From NCBI RefSeq assembly GCF_000426065.1, contig NZ_AUEQ01000019.1, forward strand, positions 61,194-125,193: a DNA stretch of 64,000 nt. The letters are read 5' to 3'. The DNA comes from Mycobacterium sp. URHD0025. Its GTDB lineage: Bacteria > Actinomycetota > Actinomycetes > Mycobacteriales > Mycobacteriaceae. Shown one piece after another: positions 24,223 through 31,480 of the stretch. Position 1 is the first letter of the stretch. Each line of letters begins with the position of its first letter. A model generated the notes under the pieces. It did not search any database. It was not told where the DNA came from and saw nothing but the letters and a program-made list of their open reading frames with translations. The position numbers were made by a program, and so were the translations under genes.

Positions 24223-26433
24223 ATGTCGCAGCTCGAGGTCGACGAGGATCACGCGCTCGGGCATCTGCGCCTGACGGCACGGCTGAACACCTCGGCCCTC
24301 GACTCCCGGCGTGGGGTCGTCCGGCTGCATCCCGAAGCCATCGCGGCGCTCGGGCTCCGTGAGTGGGATGCGGTCGCGCTGACCGGTTCCCGCACCACAG
24401 CCGCCGTCGTCGGCATCGCGCCCAGCGGCACCCCGACCGGAACAGCCCTGCTCGACGACGTCACGTTGTCCAACGCCGGGCTACGCGAGACCGCCACGGT
24501 AATTGTGGCGCCGGTGACGGTGTACGGCGCTCGCGCGGTCACCGTGACGGGATCCAGGCTGGCGACCGATTCGATTTCGTCGGCGACGCTGCGTCAGGCA
24601 CTGCTGGGTAAGGTCATGACGGTCGGCGACACGGTGTCGCTGCTGCCCCGCGATCTGGGACCGGGCACGTCCACGTCGGCGGCCACCTCGGCGTTGGCGT
24701 CGTCGGTGGGCATCACGTGGACCTCGGAACTGCTGACGGTCACCGGCGTCGATCCCGCGGGACCCGTGAGCATTCAACCGAATTCGGTGGTGTCCTGGGG
24801 TTCAGGGCTCGAGCCGAGTACTTCCCATTCCACCGGCGCCCATACGATCAGCCCCGCACGTGCCGAACCGGCGGTCAGCTTCGACGATCTCAAGGGCTCC
24901 CACACCCAGGCCGGCAAGCTCACCGAATGGCTCAAGCTATCCCTCGACGAACCCCAGCTCCTCGAAACTCTTGGCGCCGCACCAAATCTCGGCGTTCTCG
25001 TGACCGGCCCGGCCGGCGTCGGCAAGGCCACGATGGTCCGGACGGTGTGCGCCGAACGGCGCCTGGTCGAACTCGACGGGCCGGAAGTGGGCGCACTGGC
25101 CGCCGATGACCGGTTGAGCCGCGTGTCCGACGCGGTCGCCACCGTGCGTGGCGGCGGTGGGGTGCTGCTGATCTCCGACGTCGACGCATTGCTGCCCGCC
25201 GGTACCGACCGGGCCCCTGAACCGGTCGCTGCCCTGATCATCTCCGAACTGCGCGAGGCCGTGGCCACCCGCGGCGTGGCGTTCATTGCGACGTCGGCCG
25301 TCCCCGTCGGCGTGGATCCCCGGCTGCGGGCGCCGGATCTGTGCGACCGCGAACTGGCCCTGACCCTGCCCGATGCCGCCACCCGCAAGGCCCTGCTGGA
25401 GGTGCTGTTGCGCGGTGTTCCGGCCGCAGAGTTGGATCTGGCGCAGATCGCCGACCGCACACCGGGTTTCGTGGTCGCCGATCTGGCGGCCCTGGTCCGT
25501 GAAGGCGCACTGAGGGCGGCATCGCGGGCCAGCGCCGATGGCAACGAGCCGGTGTTGTGGCAGGAGGACTTGACCGGCGCGCTGACGGTGATCCGGCCGC
25601 TGTCGAGATCGGCGTCCGAAGAGGTGTCGGTCGGCTCGGTGACCCTCGACGATGTCGGCGACATGGTCGAGACCAAACAGGCCCTCACCGAGGCGGTGTT
25701 GTGGCCGCTGCAGCATCCGGACACCTTCGAGCGCCTGGGCGTGCAACCGCCGCGCGGCGTGCTGCTGTACGGCCCGCCCGGGTGCGGTAAGACTTTCGTG
25801 GTGCGGGCCCTGGCCAGTTCCGGGAAGCTCTCGGTGCATGCCGTCAAAGGCGCTGAGCTGATGGACAAGTGGGTCGGCTCATCCGAGAAGGCCGTGCGCG
25901 AGTTGTTCGCCCGCGCGCGTGATTCGGCACCGTCGCTGGTGTTTCTCGACGAGATCGATGCGCTGGCTCCGCGACGCGGGCAGAGCTTCGATTCCGGGGT
26001 TACCGACCGGGTGGTGGCCGCCCTGCTGACCGAACTCGACGGCATAGAACCGATGCGCGACGTCGTCGTGCTGGGTGCGACTAACCGCCCCGACCTCATC
26101 GATCCCGCATTGCTACGGCCGGGCCGGCTGGAGAAGCTGGTGTTCGTCGAGCCGCCAGATACCGAGGCGCGCCGCGAAATACTGCGCACGGCAAGCCAAT
26201 CCATCCCCCTCGCCTCCGATGTCGATCTCGATGCCCTGGCTTCCGAGCTGGACGGCTACAGCGCGGCCGATTGCGTGGCCCTGCTGCGCGAGGCGGCATT
26301 GACGGCGATGCGCCGGTCCATCGATGCCGCCGACGTCACCGCGGCCGATGTGGCGAAAGCCCGTGACGCCGTGCGGCCGTCCCTGGACGCGGCACAGGTG
26401 GAATCCTTGCGGGAGTTCGCGGCAGGACGTTGA
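24223..26433 (+). CDS. Cdc48-like double AAA+ ATPase (Rv0435c-like)
   Basis: A 736-aa ATPase with a double-psi-barrel-like N-domain (about 1-180: VVRLHPEAIAALGLREWDAVALTG) and two AAA modules. D1 (about 230-460) has Walker A GPAGVGKAT and Walker B LLISDVDALL. The usual Thr after Lys is Ala, and the DE pair is D-V, so D1 probably binds but does not hydrolyse ATP. D2 (about 480-736) is intact: LYGPPGCGKTFVVRALA, LVFLDEIDALAPRRG, ATNRPDLIDPALLRPGR (arginine fingers). It likely unfolds or extracts proteins in an energy-dependent way. It is the last gene after pssA, one base apart, as in M. tuberculosis Rv0435c; the link to phospholipid synthesis is unexplained. Confidence 0.92.
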   Translation: MSQLEVDEDHALGHLRLTARLNTSALDSRRGVVRLHPEAIAALGLREWDAVALTGSRTTAAVVGIAPSGTPTGTALLDDVTLSNAGLRETATVIVAPVTVYGARAVTVTGSRLATDSISSATLRQALLGKVMTVGDTVSLLPRDLGPGTSTSAATSALASSVGITWTSELLTVTGVDPAGPVSIQPNSVVSWGSGLEPSTSHSTGAHTISPARAEPAVSFDDLKGSHTQAGKLTEWLKLSLDEPQLLETLGAAPNLGVLVTGPAGVGKATMVRTVCAERRLVELDGPEVGALAADDRLSRVSDAVATVRGGGGVLLISDVDALLPAGTDRAPEPVAALIISELREAVATRGVAFIATSAVPVGVDPRLRAPDLCDRELALTLPDAATRKALLEVLLRGVPAAELDLAQIADRTPGFVVADLAALVREGALRAASRASADGNEPVLWQEDLTGALTVIRPLSRSASEEVSVGSVTLDDVGDMVETKQALTEAVLWPLQHPDTFERLGVQPPRGVLLYGPPGCGKTFVVRALASSGKLSVHAVKGAELMDKWVGSSEKAVRELFARARDSAPSLVFLDEIDALAPRRGQSFDSGVTDRVVAALLTELDGIEPMRDVVVLGATNRPDLIDPALLRPGRLEKLVFVEPPDTEARREILRTASQSIPLASDVDLDALASELDGYSAADCVALLREAALTAMRRSIDAADVTAADVAKARDAVRPSLDAAQVESLREFAAGR

Positions 26434-26526
26434 CGGTACCAACCCGAGCGTCGTCGTCACCTGCGCGAGCGTCGCTCCCTGCTGGGGCCGCCGGGTTGCG
26501 CGGCCCCGTCGCCAAGGCCTCACCGT

Positions 26527-26631
26527 ATGAGCCCCATATGCCCCAACTGCCACGGCGGCGGGACGGGTACCCGACCTGCCCACCTACGCGCGACAATCGA
26601 GCGACAATCGCCTCCTGAACCACTCGCATAA
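26527..26631 (+). CDS. Possible 34-aa microprotein with DnaJ-type CxxCxGxG
   Basis: The frame ATG...TAA gives a 34-residue peptide beginning MSPICPNCHGGGTG. The C-x2-C-x-G-x-G pattern (Cys5, Cys8) is one half of a DnaJ-type zinc site; two copies or a dimer would be needed for a full site. An AAGG lies nine bases before the ATG, a weak ribosome site. The rest (RPAHLRATIERQSPPEPLA) is unstructured. It is in no known operon and overlaps the first GTCGCT repeats at its end. It may be real or chance. Confidence 0.25.
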   Translation: MSPICPNCHGGGTGTRPAHLRATIERQSPPEPLA

Positions 26632-26871
26632 CACTGGGCCCTCATCTGGCGTCCTCATCTGCCACTGCGGACCACTGACACCCCAACAGACTCACCAGTC
26701 CAGTGCCCGACTACGAGCGACACTGTCGCTGATGGGTGGGCACGCCGAAATCTGTGGCGCACGAGGCAAAACAGTATCCATGCGATGGAAGTACACATCA
26801 CGTTCGCGACCAAAGGTGCCACCGTGACCCGTGTGGTGATAGTCGCTCAATTGTCGCTGACAGGCGGGCAC
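26590..26871. repeat. Scattered GTCGCT repeats, possible mobile-element remnant
   Basis: GCGACAATCGAGCGACAATCG-like tandem units lie at 26590-26610. AGCGACA-C-TGTCGCT (a perfect dyad) followed by GATGGGTGGGCAC lies at 26716-26743, and AGTCGCTCAATTGTCGCTGA followed by CAGGCGGGCAC at 26841-26871. The last two share TGTCGCTGA-N2-GG-N-GGGCAC. Several repeats near an end are a habit of some insertion-sequence families such as IS21, but no transposase is present, so the assignment is inference. Confidence 0.4.
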
Positions 26872-26889
26872 AACGGCACGTGCTATTGG

Positions 26890-27342
26890 CTACTCGGCAA
26901 TCGACGCCAGTCGGTCGATCGATCCCTGCAGCTTGTCCGCGGTGGTCGCGCGTGCACGGACAAACCGCTTCTCGTCGTTCAACTGTGTCCAGTCATAAGT
27001 GTGGGCGACCAGAGTTCGGTTGTCGCCCAACGGTTCCAGCTCCCACCGCCACAGGTGACCGGGCGACTCCTTGCCGACCTCCGAAGGGCGCCACGCGATA
27101 CGCCGGCCCTCCTCGAACTCGACGACGTGGTTCTCACGGTCTCCGCCCTGGCTGATCGTCATAACGAAGACGTCCCCGACTGCACGGACCCGCTGCCCCG
27201 AAGGCGCCTCGGCCAGATTCTCATTGCCGTCCCAGCGAGGCTGCTGCGACGGGTCGGCGATCAGCTCAAAGATGACTTCGGCCGGTGCGGCGATCTCGCG
27301 ACTGGCTGTGACAACCCTTGAGGCTCCGGCCTTATCATCCAT
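26890..27342 (-). CDS. SRPBCC (START-like) family protein
   Basis: A 150-aa polyketide-cyclase/START-like protein that would hold a hydrophobic ligand in a helix-grip pocket. ASREIAAPAEVIFELIADPSQQPRWDGNENL is the N-terminal strand-helix unit, then FVMTISQGGDRENHVVEFEEGRRIAWRP, and TLVAHTYDWTQLNDEKRF. The long C-terminal helix ends with DKLQGSIDRLASIAE. The start MDDKAGASRVVTAS is preferred over the upstream frame. It is divergent from the membrane-protein gene at 27391 across 48 bp. Ligand unknown. Confidence 0.82.
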   Translation of the reverse strand: MDDKAGASRVVTASREIAAPAEVIFELIADPSQQPRWDGNENLAEAPSGQRVRAVGDVFVMTISQGGDRENHVVEFEEGRRIAWRPSEVGKESPGHLWRWELEPLGDNRTLVAHTYDWTQLNDEKRFVRARATTADKLQGSIDRLASIAE

Positions 27343-27390
27343 AGGCCAGGAGCTTACCGAGCATATCCACCGACGCACACAAAGGGCGAG

Positions 27391-28104
27391 ATGTCGAAAT
27401 TAGCGAGACGATTCGGGATTGCGATGACATTGGCCTTTATTGCATTGTTGGCGGTCTGGGGTTTTAACGCCGCAAAACAGTTGTCACTTGTAACAATTGT
27501 TGTGGCCCTTGGTTTAGCATTGACCTGCGTTTATTCCATCTTAATGATGACGCAATCGATGTCGGTGACATTTCAGGCATCATTCGGCACCGCCGGAACT
27601 CGACTACTACCCGACAAGAGAATAGAACGCAGCCTTCGACGACTCATCCTCACGGCGGGTATATCAACCTGGCTGATGTTCGTAGCATGGGTTATCGGCG
27701 TGCTATATCTGCCCCTTGGCAACGGCCGGCATGTGTTCCCAATTTGCGCCGGAGCCGGCGCGGCATTTCTGACATGGTGTTGGATCAAATTACTCAGACA
27801 GGGCAGCCTCAGCTATCTCGTTCTCGCTCCAGAGGGATTTGAATTTTCGACATTGCGAGAACCAAAAACTGGGAAATGGGACGAGGTCGAGAACATCGCA
27901 GACAAAGTACCCAATGAAGAGCGGTTCTGGAACCCGATGGTAATGACAATGGCCGGCGGCGAAACCCTGCTGATGGAGGCTCCCGGGACATACACACCCA
28001 AGGGCACGGCACTCGTGGAGCTGGTTCGGTTCTACTGGCAACATCCCGAACTGCGCGACGAACTCACCGACGGGCGTGCCGTTGAGAGACTGCGCGCACT
28101 CTAG
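27391..28104 (+). CDS. Membrane protein with PH-like cytoplasmic domain
   Basis: A 237-aa protein of unknown function. Hydrophobic helices lie at about residues 8-25, 32-52, 86-108 and 113-133. The C-terminal 100 residues (SYLVLAPEGFEFSTLREPKTGKWDEVENIADKV...) have the strand order of a bacterial PH-like domain. The base composition is clearly more AT-rich than its neighbours (runs such as TTGTCACTTGTAACAATTG), a sign of recent arrival. It is 105 bp upstream of the EspE-like gene on the same strand and may be its accessory membrane factor; this is inferred from position only. Confidence 0.6.
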   Translation: MSKLARRFGIAMTLAFIALLAVWGFNAAKQLSLVTIVVALGLALTCVYSILMMTQSMSVTFQASFGTAGTRLLPDKRIERSLRRLILTAGISTWLMFVAWVIGVLYLPLGNGRHVFPICAGAGAAFLTWCWIKLLRQGSLSYLVLAPEGFEFSTLREPKTGKWDEVENIADKVPNEERFWNPMVMTMAGGETLLMEAPGTYTPKGTALVELVRFYWQHPELRDELTDGRAVERLRAL

Positions 28105-28209
28105 GAGACGTATCCCACCTGCGGTTTTAGGCGAGGTTTGGCGCGCGCAGCCGCCCCGATGCAGTGTTAGGCTCGTCGGAGCGAAGCTCGTCGACGATCG
28201 GAATTCGGT

Positions 28210-28998
28210 ATGGGCGTAGGAAGTTTCAGTTACCTGCAGGGCAATTACGTCTACGGCATCACCGATCATGCCAACGGCGCGAAATCGAGCGTGCCGTGGG
28301 CAATGGCCGGCATCGGAACCGACCTACTGTCAATGGGTCAGCTGGTCGCAACCGAGGGCGCGAGCGCAATGGCCAAATCGGCAGCCGCGAGTGGCGCGAC
28401 ATCGTCGGCTCAGACCCTCAAGAATTTCGCGAAAGGCGCCGGTACACCAATAATCAATGCGGGGTTGATTGCCCTGACCATGGAAAGCAACATGCTGGGA
28501 TTCGGCCGGCCCGAGGATGGCGCGCGGTTCACCGAGGGAGCCAACCACTTCGTCGACGCGCACTCGACCCTATTAAAATCCGCACCACCTGGCGACTGGA
28601 CGGGCGACGCCTCGAAGGCCTACGGCGACAGAAACAAGGAACAGCAAGTGCGCGCCGCCGACATGTCGTCAACCGACTCCGCGATTCAGAAAGTCGTCGC
28701 CGAGGAAGCCGACCAAGTCGGCGATACCCGCGATTTCGTTTCGCAGATGCAGACACTACTGAGTTTGAGCATTATTCCGGCGCTCGTCGCCAAAGCTATC
28801 CCAGTCATCGGTCCCGGCCTTTCGATTGCAATAGAGGTGGCAGCAGTTGCGGGCACCGTGCCCATTGCAACAGTTCGCTGCCACGAGATGGCCAGTCGTT
28901 CCGGGACTCACGCGAGGAAGATCAAAGACTTGGCCACGCAGTACGAGTCGATCGGTTCGAATGCCGAGATTCCGGGTGGCGGTTTTGGCCCCGCCTAG
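28210..28998 (+). CDS. EspA/EspE-like type VII secretion substrate
   Basis: A 262-aa protein. The central region matches the core of ESX-1 substrates EspA/EspE: GDWTGDASKAYGDRN (W-x-G followed by AxxAY, about residues 128-141), QQVRAADMSSTDSAIQKVVAEEADQVGDTRDFVSQM, then a hydrophobic pair (IIPALVAKAIPVIGPGLSIAIEVAAVAG). M. tuberculosis EspE shows the same order W-I-G...AEAY...QQLRAQVM...VSDTRD. The first 120 residues are Ala/Ser/Gly-rich and differ from EspA, and the long Pro/Gly tail of EspE is absent, so the protein ends soon after the hydrophobic region. It is paired with an EspC-like gene 42 bp downstream, as espA is with espC. No ESX machinery genes lie in the window. Confidence 0.72.
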   Translation: MGVGSFSYLQGNYVYGITDHANGAKSSVPWAMAGIGTDLLSMGQLVATEGASAMAKSAAASGATSSAQTLKNFAKGAGTPIINAGLIALTMESNMLGFGRPEDGARFTEGANHFVDAHSTLLKSAPPGDWTGDASKAYGDRNKEQQVRAADMSSTDSAIQKVVAEEADQVGDTRDFVSQMQTLLSLSIIPALVAKAIPVIGPGLSIAIEVAAVAGTVPIATVRCHEMASRSGTHARKIKDLATQYESIGSNAEIPGGGFGPA

Positions 28999-29040
28999 CA
29001 CCCCACCTCCTCCTCCCTCCGAATCCGACGAGAGAGTCGC

Positions 29041-29358
29041 ATGACCCAACCCGCGCTTACCGTTTCCGACAAGATTCGCTCGACCGCGACTGTGCAGGAA
29101 GACGCCGCGTCGTTAATCGAGTCAGCCAAGTCGGCGCCGGATGGCACTGCAGGCCACGTCTTCCAGACGCACGGTCTGGTGTGCTCACCCACAGCTATGG
29201 CGTTGAAGTCTGCAGAACTGTCACGCCGCGAAGCAGCGGGAAAGATGCACCTGATCTCGACGGACCTCGCCGTCAAGCTGAACCAGGCAGCCACCGACTA
29301 CACCAGCACCGACCAGCATGGGGGCTCCAACCTCGACGGTCAGATGCACCCGCGTTGA
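29041..29358 (+). CDS. EspC-like (DUF2580) ESX secretion-associated protein
   Basis: A 105-aa helical protein. The EspC pattern is visible: N-terminal helix DKIRSTATVQEDAASLIESA, a HGLVCSP turn (EspC has HGPYCSQ), then MHLISTDLAVKLNQAATDYTSTD. The ending Y87-x-x-x-D91 is the YxxxD general secretion signal of type VII substrates, and a flexible tail follows. GAGAGAG lies just before the ATG. It probably forms a heterodimer with the EspE-like product and is exported through an ESX system encoded elsewhere. That partnership is inferred from the espA-espC precedent. Confidence 0.75.
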   Translation: MTQPALTVSDKIRSTATVQEDAASLIESAKSAPDGTAGHVFQTHGLVCSPTAMALKSAELSRREAAGKMHLISTDLAVKLNQAATDYTSTDQHGGSNLDGQMHPR

Positions 29359-29453
29359 GCACGTCGGTGACCGGCACCTGGGCCGGCTCGCGCCGTATTA
29401 CCCTGTAGCGCACTGCGTCTCGCACACACCATCCCGACCCCAGAGCAACCAAT

Positions 29454-30038
29454 TCACCCAATCGTCAACAACTTTCGCACCGCTGCGGCCAGGTCTTCCT
29501 CCATCCAGGCCGGCAGCTCGGCATCATTGGCGTGGCGGCGCACCACGGCATAGGGCAGGTCGACGACAGCGCGGGACATGGCGTCCATCGAGCGCGGATC
29601 ATCATCGCCGAATATCGCCCGGGCCGACTCGCGCAGGCGTTCCACCAGCGGGGCGTTCATCGCGGCGAGCGTCGCGGTGAATTCTGCGTCAGGAGCGCCG
29701 TCGAGCAGATCGCGCGGCCGGATGGTCAGCAATAGGCGGGCGTCTTCGGGAGCCGAACGCGCGAAGTCCACGGCAGCGACTCCCATGGCCACCGCCGCCT
29801 CGACCGGGCTATCGCCATCGGCCGCCATCGCCCGGGATTGAAACCGCTTCAACGCCCGCAGCCACGCCGCGGTCAATACGCCGTTGCGGTTGCCGAACCG
29901 GTGATACAGCGTGCCCGCCGGAGCCCCACTGACCTTGGCAATGGCCGCAACGCTTGCAGCCCTTGGCCCTTCAGCGAGCACCAGTGCCCGCGTCGCATCC
30001 AAAATCGCGTCGGTTTCATGCTTCCGCGGAGGCGCCAT
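29454..30038 (-). CDS. TetR-family transcriptional regulator
   Basis: A 194-aa TetR protein. The DNA-binding domain is AASVAAIAKVSGAPAGTLYHRFGNRNGVLTAAWLRAL (about residues 24-60) and the remainder is a TetR C-terminal ligand domain (ARLLLTIRPRDLLDGAPD...). It is divergent from two SRPBCC-like genes with only 21 bp between the two starts, so both promoters must overlap the coding regions or be leaderless. It probably controls itself and the divergent pair. Ligand unknown. Confidence 0.88.
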   Translation of the reverse strand: MAPPRKHETDAILDATRALVLAEGPRAASVAAIAKVSGAPAGTLYHRFGNRNGVLTAAWLRALKRFQSRAMAADGDSPVEAAVAMGVAAVDFARSAPEDARLLLTIRPRDLLDGAPDAEFTATLAAMNAPLVERLRESARAIFGDDDPRSMDAMSRAVVDLPYAVVRRHANDAELPAWMEEDLAAAVRKLLTIG

Positions 30039-30059
30039 AATCTAGTACAGTCCTTCTAT

Positions 30060-30449
30060 ATGGAACGTTTACCCTATATCGATGAGCATGCCACAACTGT
30101 CGACGCTGACGTCGCCACGACATGGGCCGCTGTCCTGCGCGCGATGTGCGGTAACTCCGCCGAGCCTCGCGCCCCGTTCGGCTTCGCGATCGGTGAGTGC
30201 ACGCCGCGTCAACGCCTGGTCCTCAAAGGCCGCCACCCGTTCTCGGTCTACGAGTGGGTCTTCGAACTGGACGACCTGGGCCCGCACCGCACACGGGTGC
30301 GATCACAGACCTGGGCGGCGTTTCCGGGCCTCCACGGGAAGATCTACCGCGCGCTGGTGATCAGCTCGGGCGCCCACAAAGTTGCAGTGCGCCAGACGCT
30401 CAAACGCATTGCCGGACAATTACGTCCGCGTCCGGATGTGTTGGCGTGA
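30060..30449 (+). CDS. SRPBCC/DUF2867-like protein
   Basis: A 129-aa protein beginning MERLPYIDEHATTVDADVATTW. The pattern of a lipid-binding helix-grip fold is visible: IDEHATTVDADVATTWAAVLRAM, then FGFAIGECTPRQRLVLKGRHPFSVYEWVFELDD, TRVRSQTWAAFPGLHGKIYRAL and a basic C-terminal helix (AVRQTLKRIAGQLR). The start ATG at 30060 lies 22 bases from the divergent TetR start. The stop overlaps the GTG of the next SRPBCC gene (GTGA), so the two are translated together. Function is unknown; regulation by the neighbouring TetR protein is likely. Confidence 0.72.
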   Translation: MERLPYIDEHATTVDADVATTWAAVLRAMCGNSAEPRAPFGFAIGECTPRQRLVLKGRHPFSVYEWVFELDDLGPHRTRVRSQTWAAFPGLHGKIYRALVISSGAHKVAVRQTLKRIAGQLRPRPDVLA

Positions 30450-30943
30450 TCCTGAATTGGGGCGCCACGGCGCATGAACGTGCGGCCAGACTGCCGTGCG
30501 ATGCGCTCGCGCCCGCCGCCGCGATATCGGCGGACCGGGCCATCAGCATCGACGCGCCCCTGGCCACCGTGTTCGGTTGGCTGTGTCAGCTTCGAGTCGC
30601 GCCGTACAGCTACGACCTGATCGACAACTTCGGCAGGCGCGGTCCGCGAACGCGAGATCCGGAACTGACCCACCTGCAGGCCGGCCAACGCTTCATGCAG
30701 ATATTCACGCTGCGCTCGTTCGTCGATGACGAGCACGTGACACTGCAGTCCGGGAAAGTCGCGGTCACCTATGCCGTACAGACCCAGGCCGCAGGGAGCA
30801 CCCGGTTGCACGTGCGAGTGCGCTTCGCCGGCCCCCGCCCCTTCGGCTGGACGCTCGCCCTGGGCGACCTCGTGATGATGCGCAAACAGCTGCTGACCTT
30901 GCGCGACCTCGCCGAACAGGAAGTCGCCACATCCAGATCTTGA
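30446..30943 (+). CDS. SRPBCC family protein
   Basis: A 165-aa START-like protein with GTG start (VILNWGATAHERAARLPCD), coupled to the upstream gene by GTGA. It contains ADRAISIDAPLATVFGWLCQLRVAPYSYDLIDNFGRRGPRTRDPEL, the typical N-terminal strand-helix-Trp/Leu region of SRPBCC proteins, then VTLQSGKVAVTYAVQTQAAGSTRLHVRVRFAG and a final long helix (LGDLVMMRKQLLTLRDLAEQE). No catalytic residue is apparent. It presumably binds a hydrophobic ligand that may also be sensed by the neighbouring TetR protein; that is inference. Confidence 0.75.
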   Translation: MILNWGATAHERAARLPCDALAPAAAISADRAISIDAPLATVFGWLCQLRVAPYSYDLIDNFGRRGPRTRDPELTHLQAGQRFMQIFTLRSFVDDEHVTLQSGKVAVTYAVQTQAAGSTRLHVRVRFAGPRPFGWTLALGDLVMMRKQLLTLRDLAEQEVATSRS

Positions 30944-30972
30944 CGATGACAAGTTCCAGTGGGATAGTTCAA

Positions 30973-30987
30973 CTAGTCACTGACTAG
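30973..30987. promoter_or_regulatory. Perfect 15-bp palindrome, operator candidate
   Basis: CTAGTCA-C-TGACTAG is a perfect dyad with one central base, 16 bases before the start of the DUF1707 gene and 29 bases after the SRPBCC stop. It has the size and symmetry of a TetR/MarR-type operator. Confidence 0.5.
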
Positions 30988-31003
30988 ATCTATGGGAGCT
31001 GAG

Positions 31004-31480
31004 ATGGCCGACACCGCCGTACCCACCGCCTCACCCACCGTCGAAATCGCCCGCGCCGGGGACCGGGAACGCGAACGGACCGCCGACGTCCTCGGCCAGG
31101 CCCTCAGCCAGGGCTATCTGACCATGCCCGAATACGAAGATCGCTTGACCTCGACCTTCCGAGCGCAGACCACCGGGGAACTGCGCCGCCTCGTCGCCGA
31201 TCTCCCTGTCAGCCGGCTCCGGCGTCACGATCCCCGCCGTCACGCCGCCCAACAGCGCGCCGCCCGGCTCAGCATCAACATCCACCTGGCGGCCTACCTC
31301 GCGGGCGCCCTGCTGATGCTGGGCATCTGGCTGGCCGTGGGGTTCGGCGGCGGCGGCTGGTACTTCTGGCCGGTCTGGCCGATCATGGGTTGGGGCATCG
31401 GCGTTGCGTCACATGCCATTCCGGTGTTGGCGCACGGTGCGATGCGCCCGGTCAGCCGGCGGCCGACATCCAGTGCGTGA
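31004..31480 (+). CDS. DUF1707/2TM-domain membrane protein
   Basis: A 158-aa protein. Residues about 14-65 form a DUF1707 domain (IARAGDRERERTADVLGQALSQGYLTMPEYEDRLTSTFRAQTTGELRRLVADLP), a SHOCT-like helical module of actinobacterial membrane proteins. After a basic linker come two transmembrane helices (HLAAYLAGALLMLGIWLAVGF and FWPVWPIMGWGIGVASHA), the 2TM arrangement. The ATG 31004 is preferred because GGGAGCTGAG precedes it; 30992 is possible. A perfect palindrome lies just upstream. The 3' end overlaps the convergent monooxygenase gene by 29 bases. Function unknown. Confidence 0.85.
   Translation: MADTAVPTASPTVEIARAGDRERERTADVLGQALSQGYLTMPEYEDRLTSTFRAQTTGELRRLVADLPVSRLRRHDPRRHAAQQRAARLSINIHLAAYLAGALLMLGIWLAVGFGGGGWYFWPVWPIMGWGIGVASHAIPVLAHGAMRPVSRRPTSSA

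Larger units (their letters stand above)
26434..26889. other. 456-bp spacer at synteny breakpoint
   Basis: No convincing full-length gene. The stretch follows the ATPase, where M. tuberculosis continues into Rv0434 but this genome does not until 41 kb. It holds a 34-codon zinc-motif ORF (26527) and several copies of a GTCGCT-containing repeat (26590-26871), suggesting old mobile-element ends. CCTCATCTG is also repeated near 26640-26660. Confidence 0.5.

Noticed and set aside
26630..26710. Possible tRNA in the spacer after the ATPase
   Set aside because: No cloverleaf, anticodon loop or T-arm GTTCxANxC could be drawn; the CCTCATCTG repeat explains the apparent symmetry.
28164..29408. 414-codon frame overlapping the Esp-like genes
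   Set aside because: It is Arg-rich and out of frame with two genes that have family signatures and good start regions.
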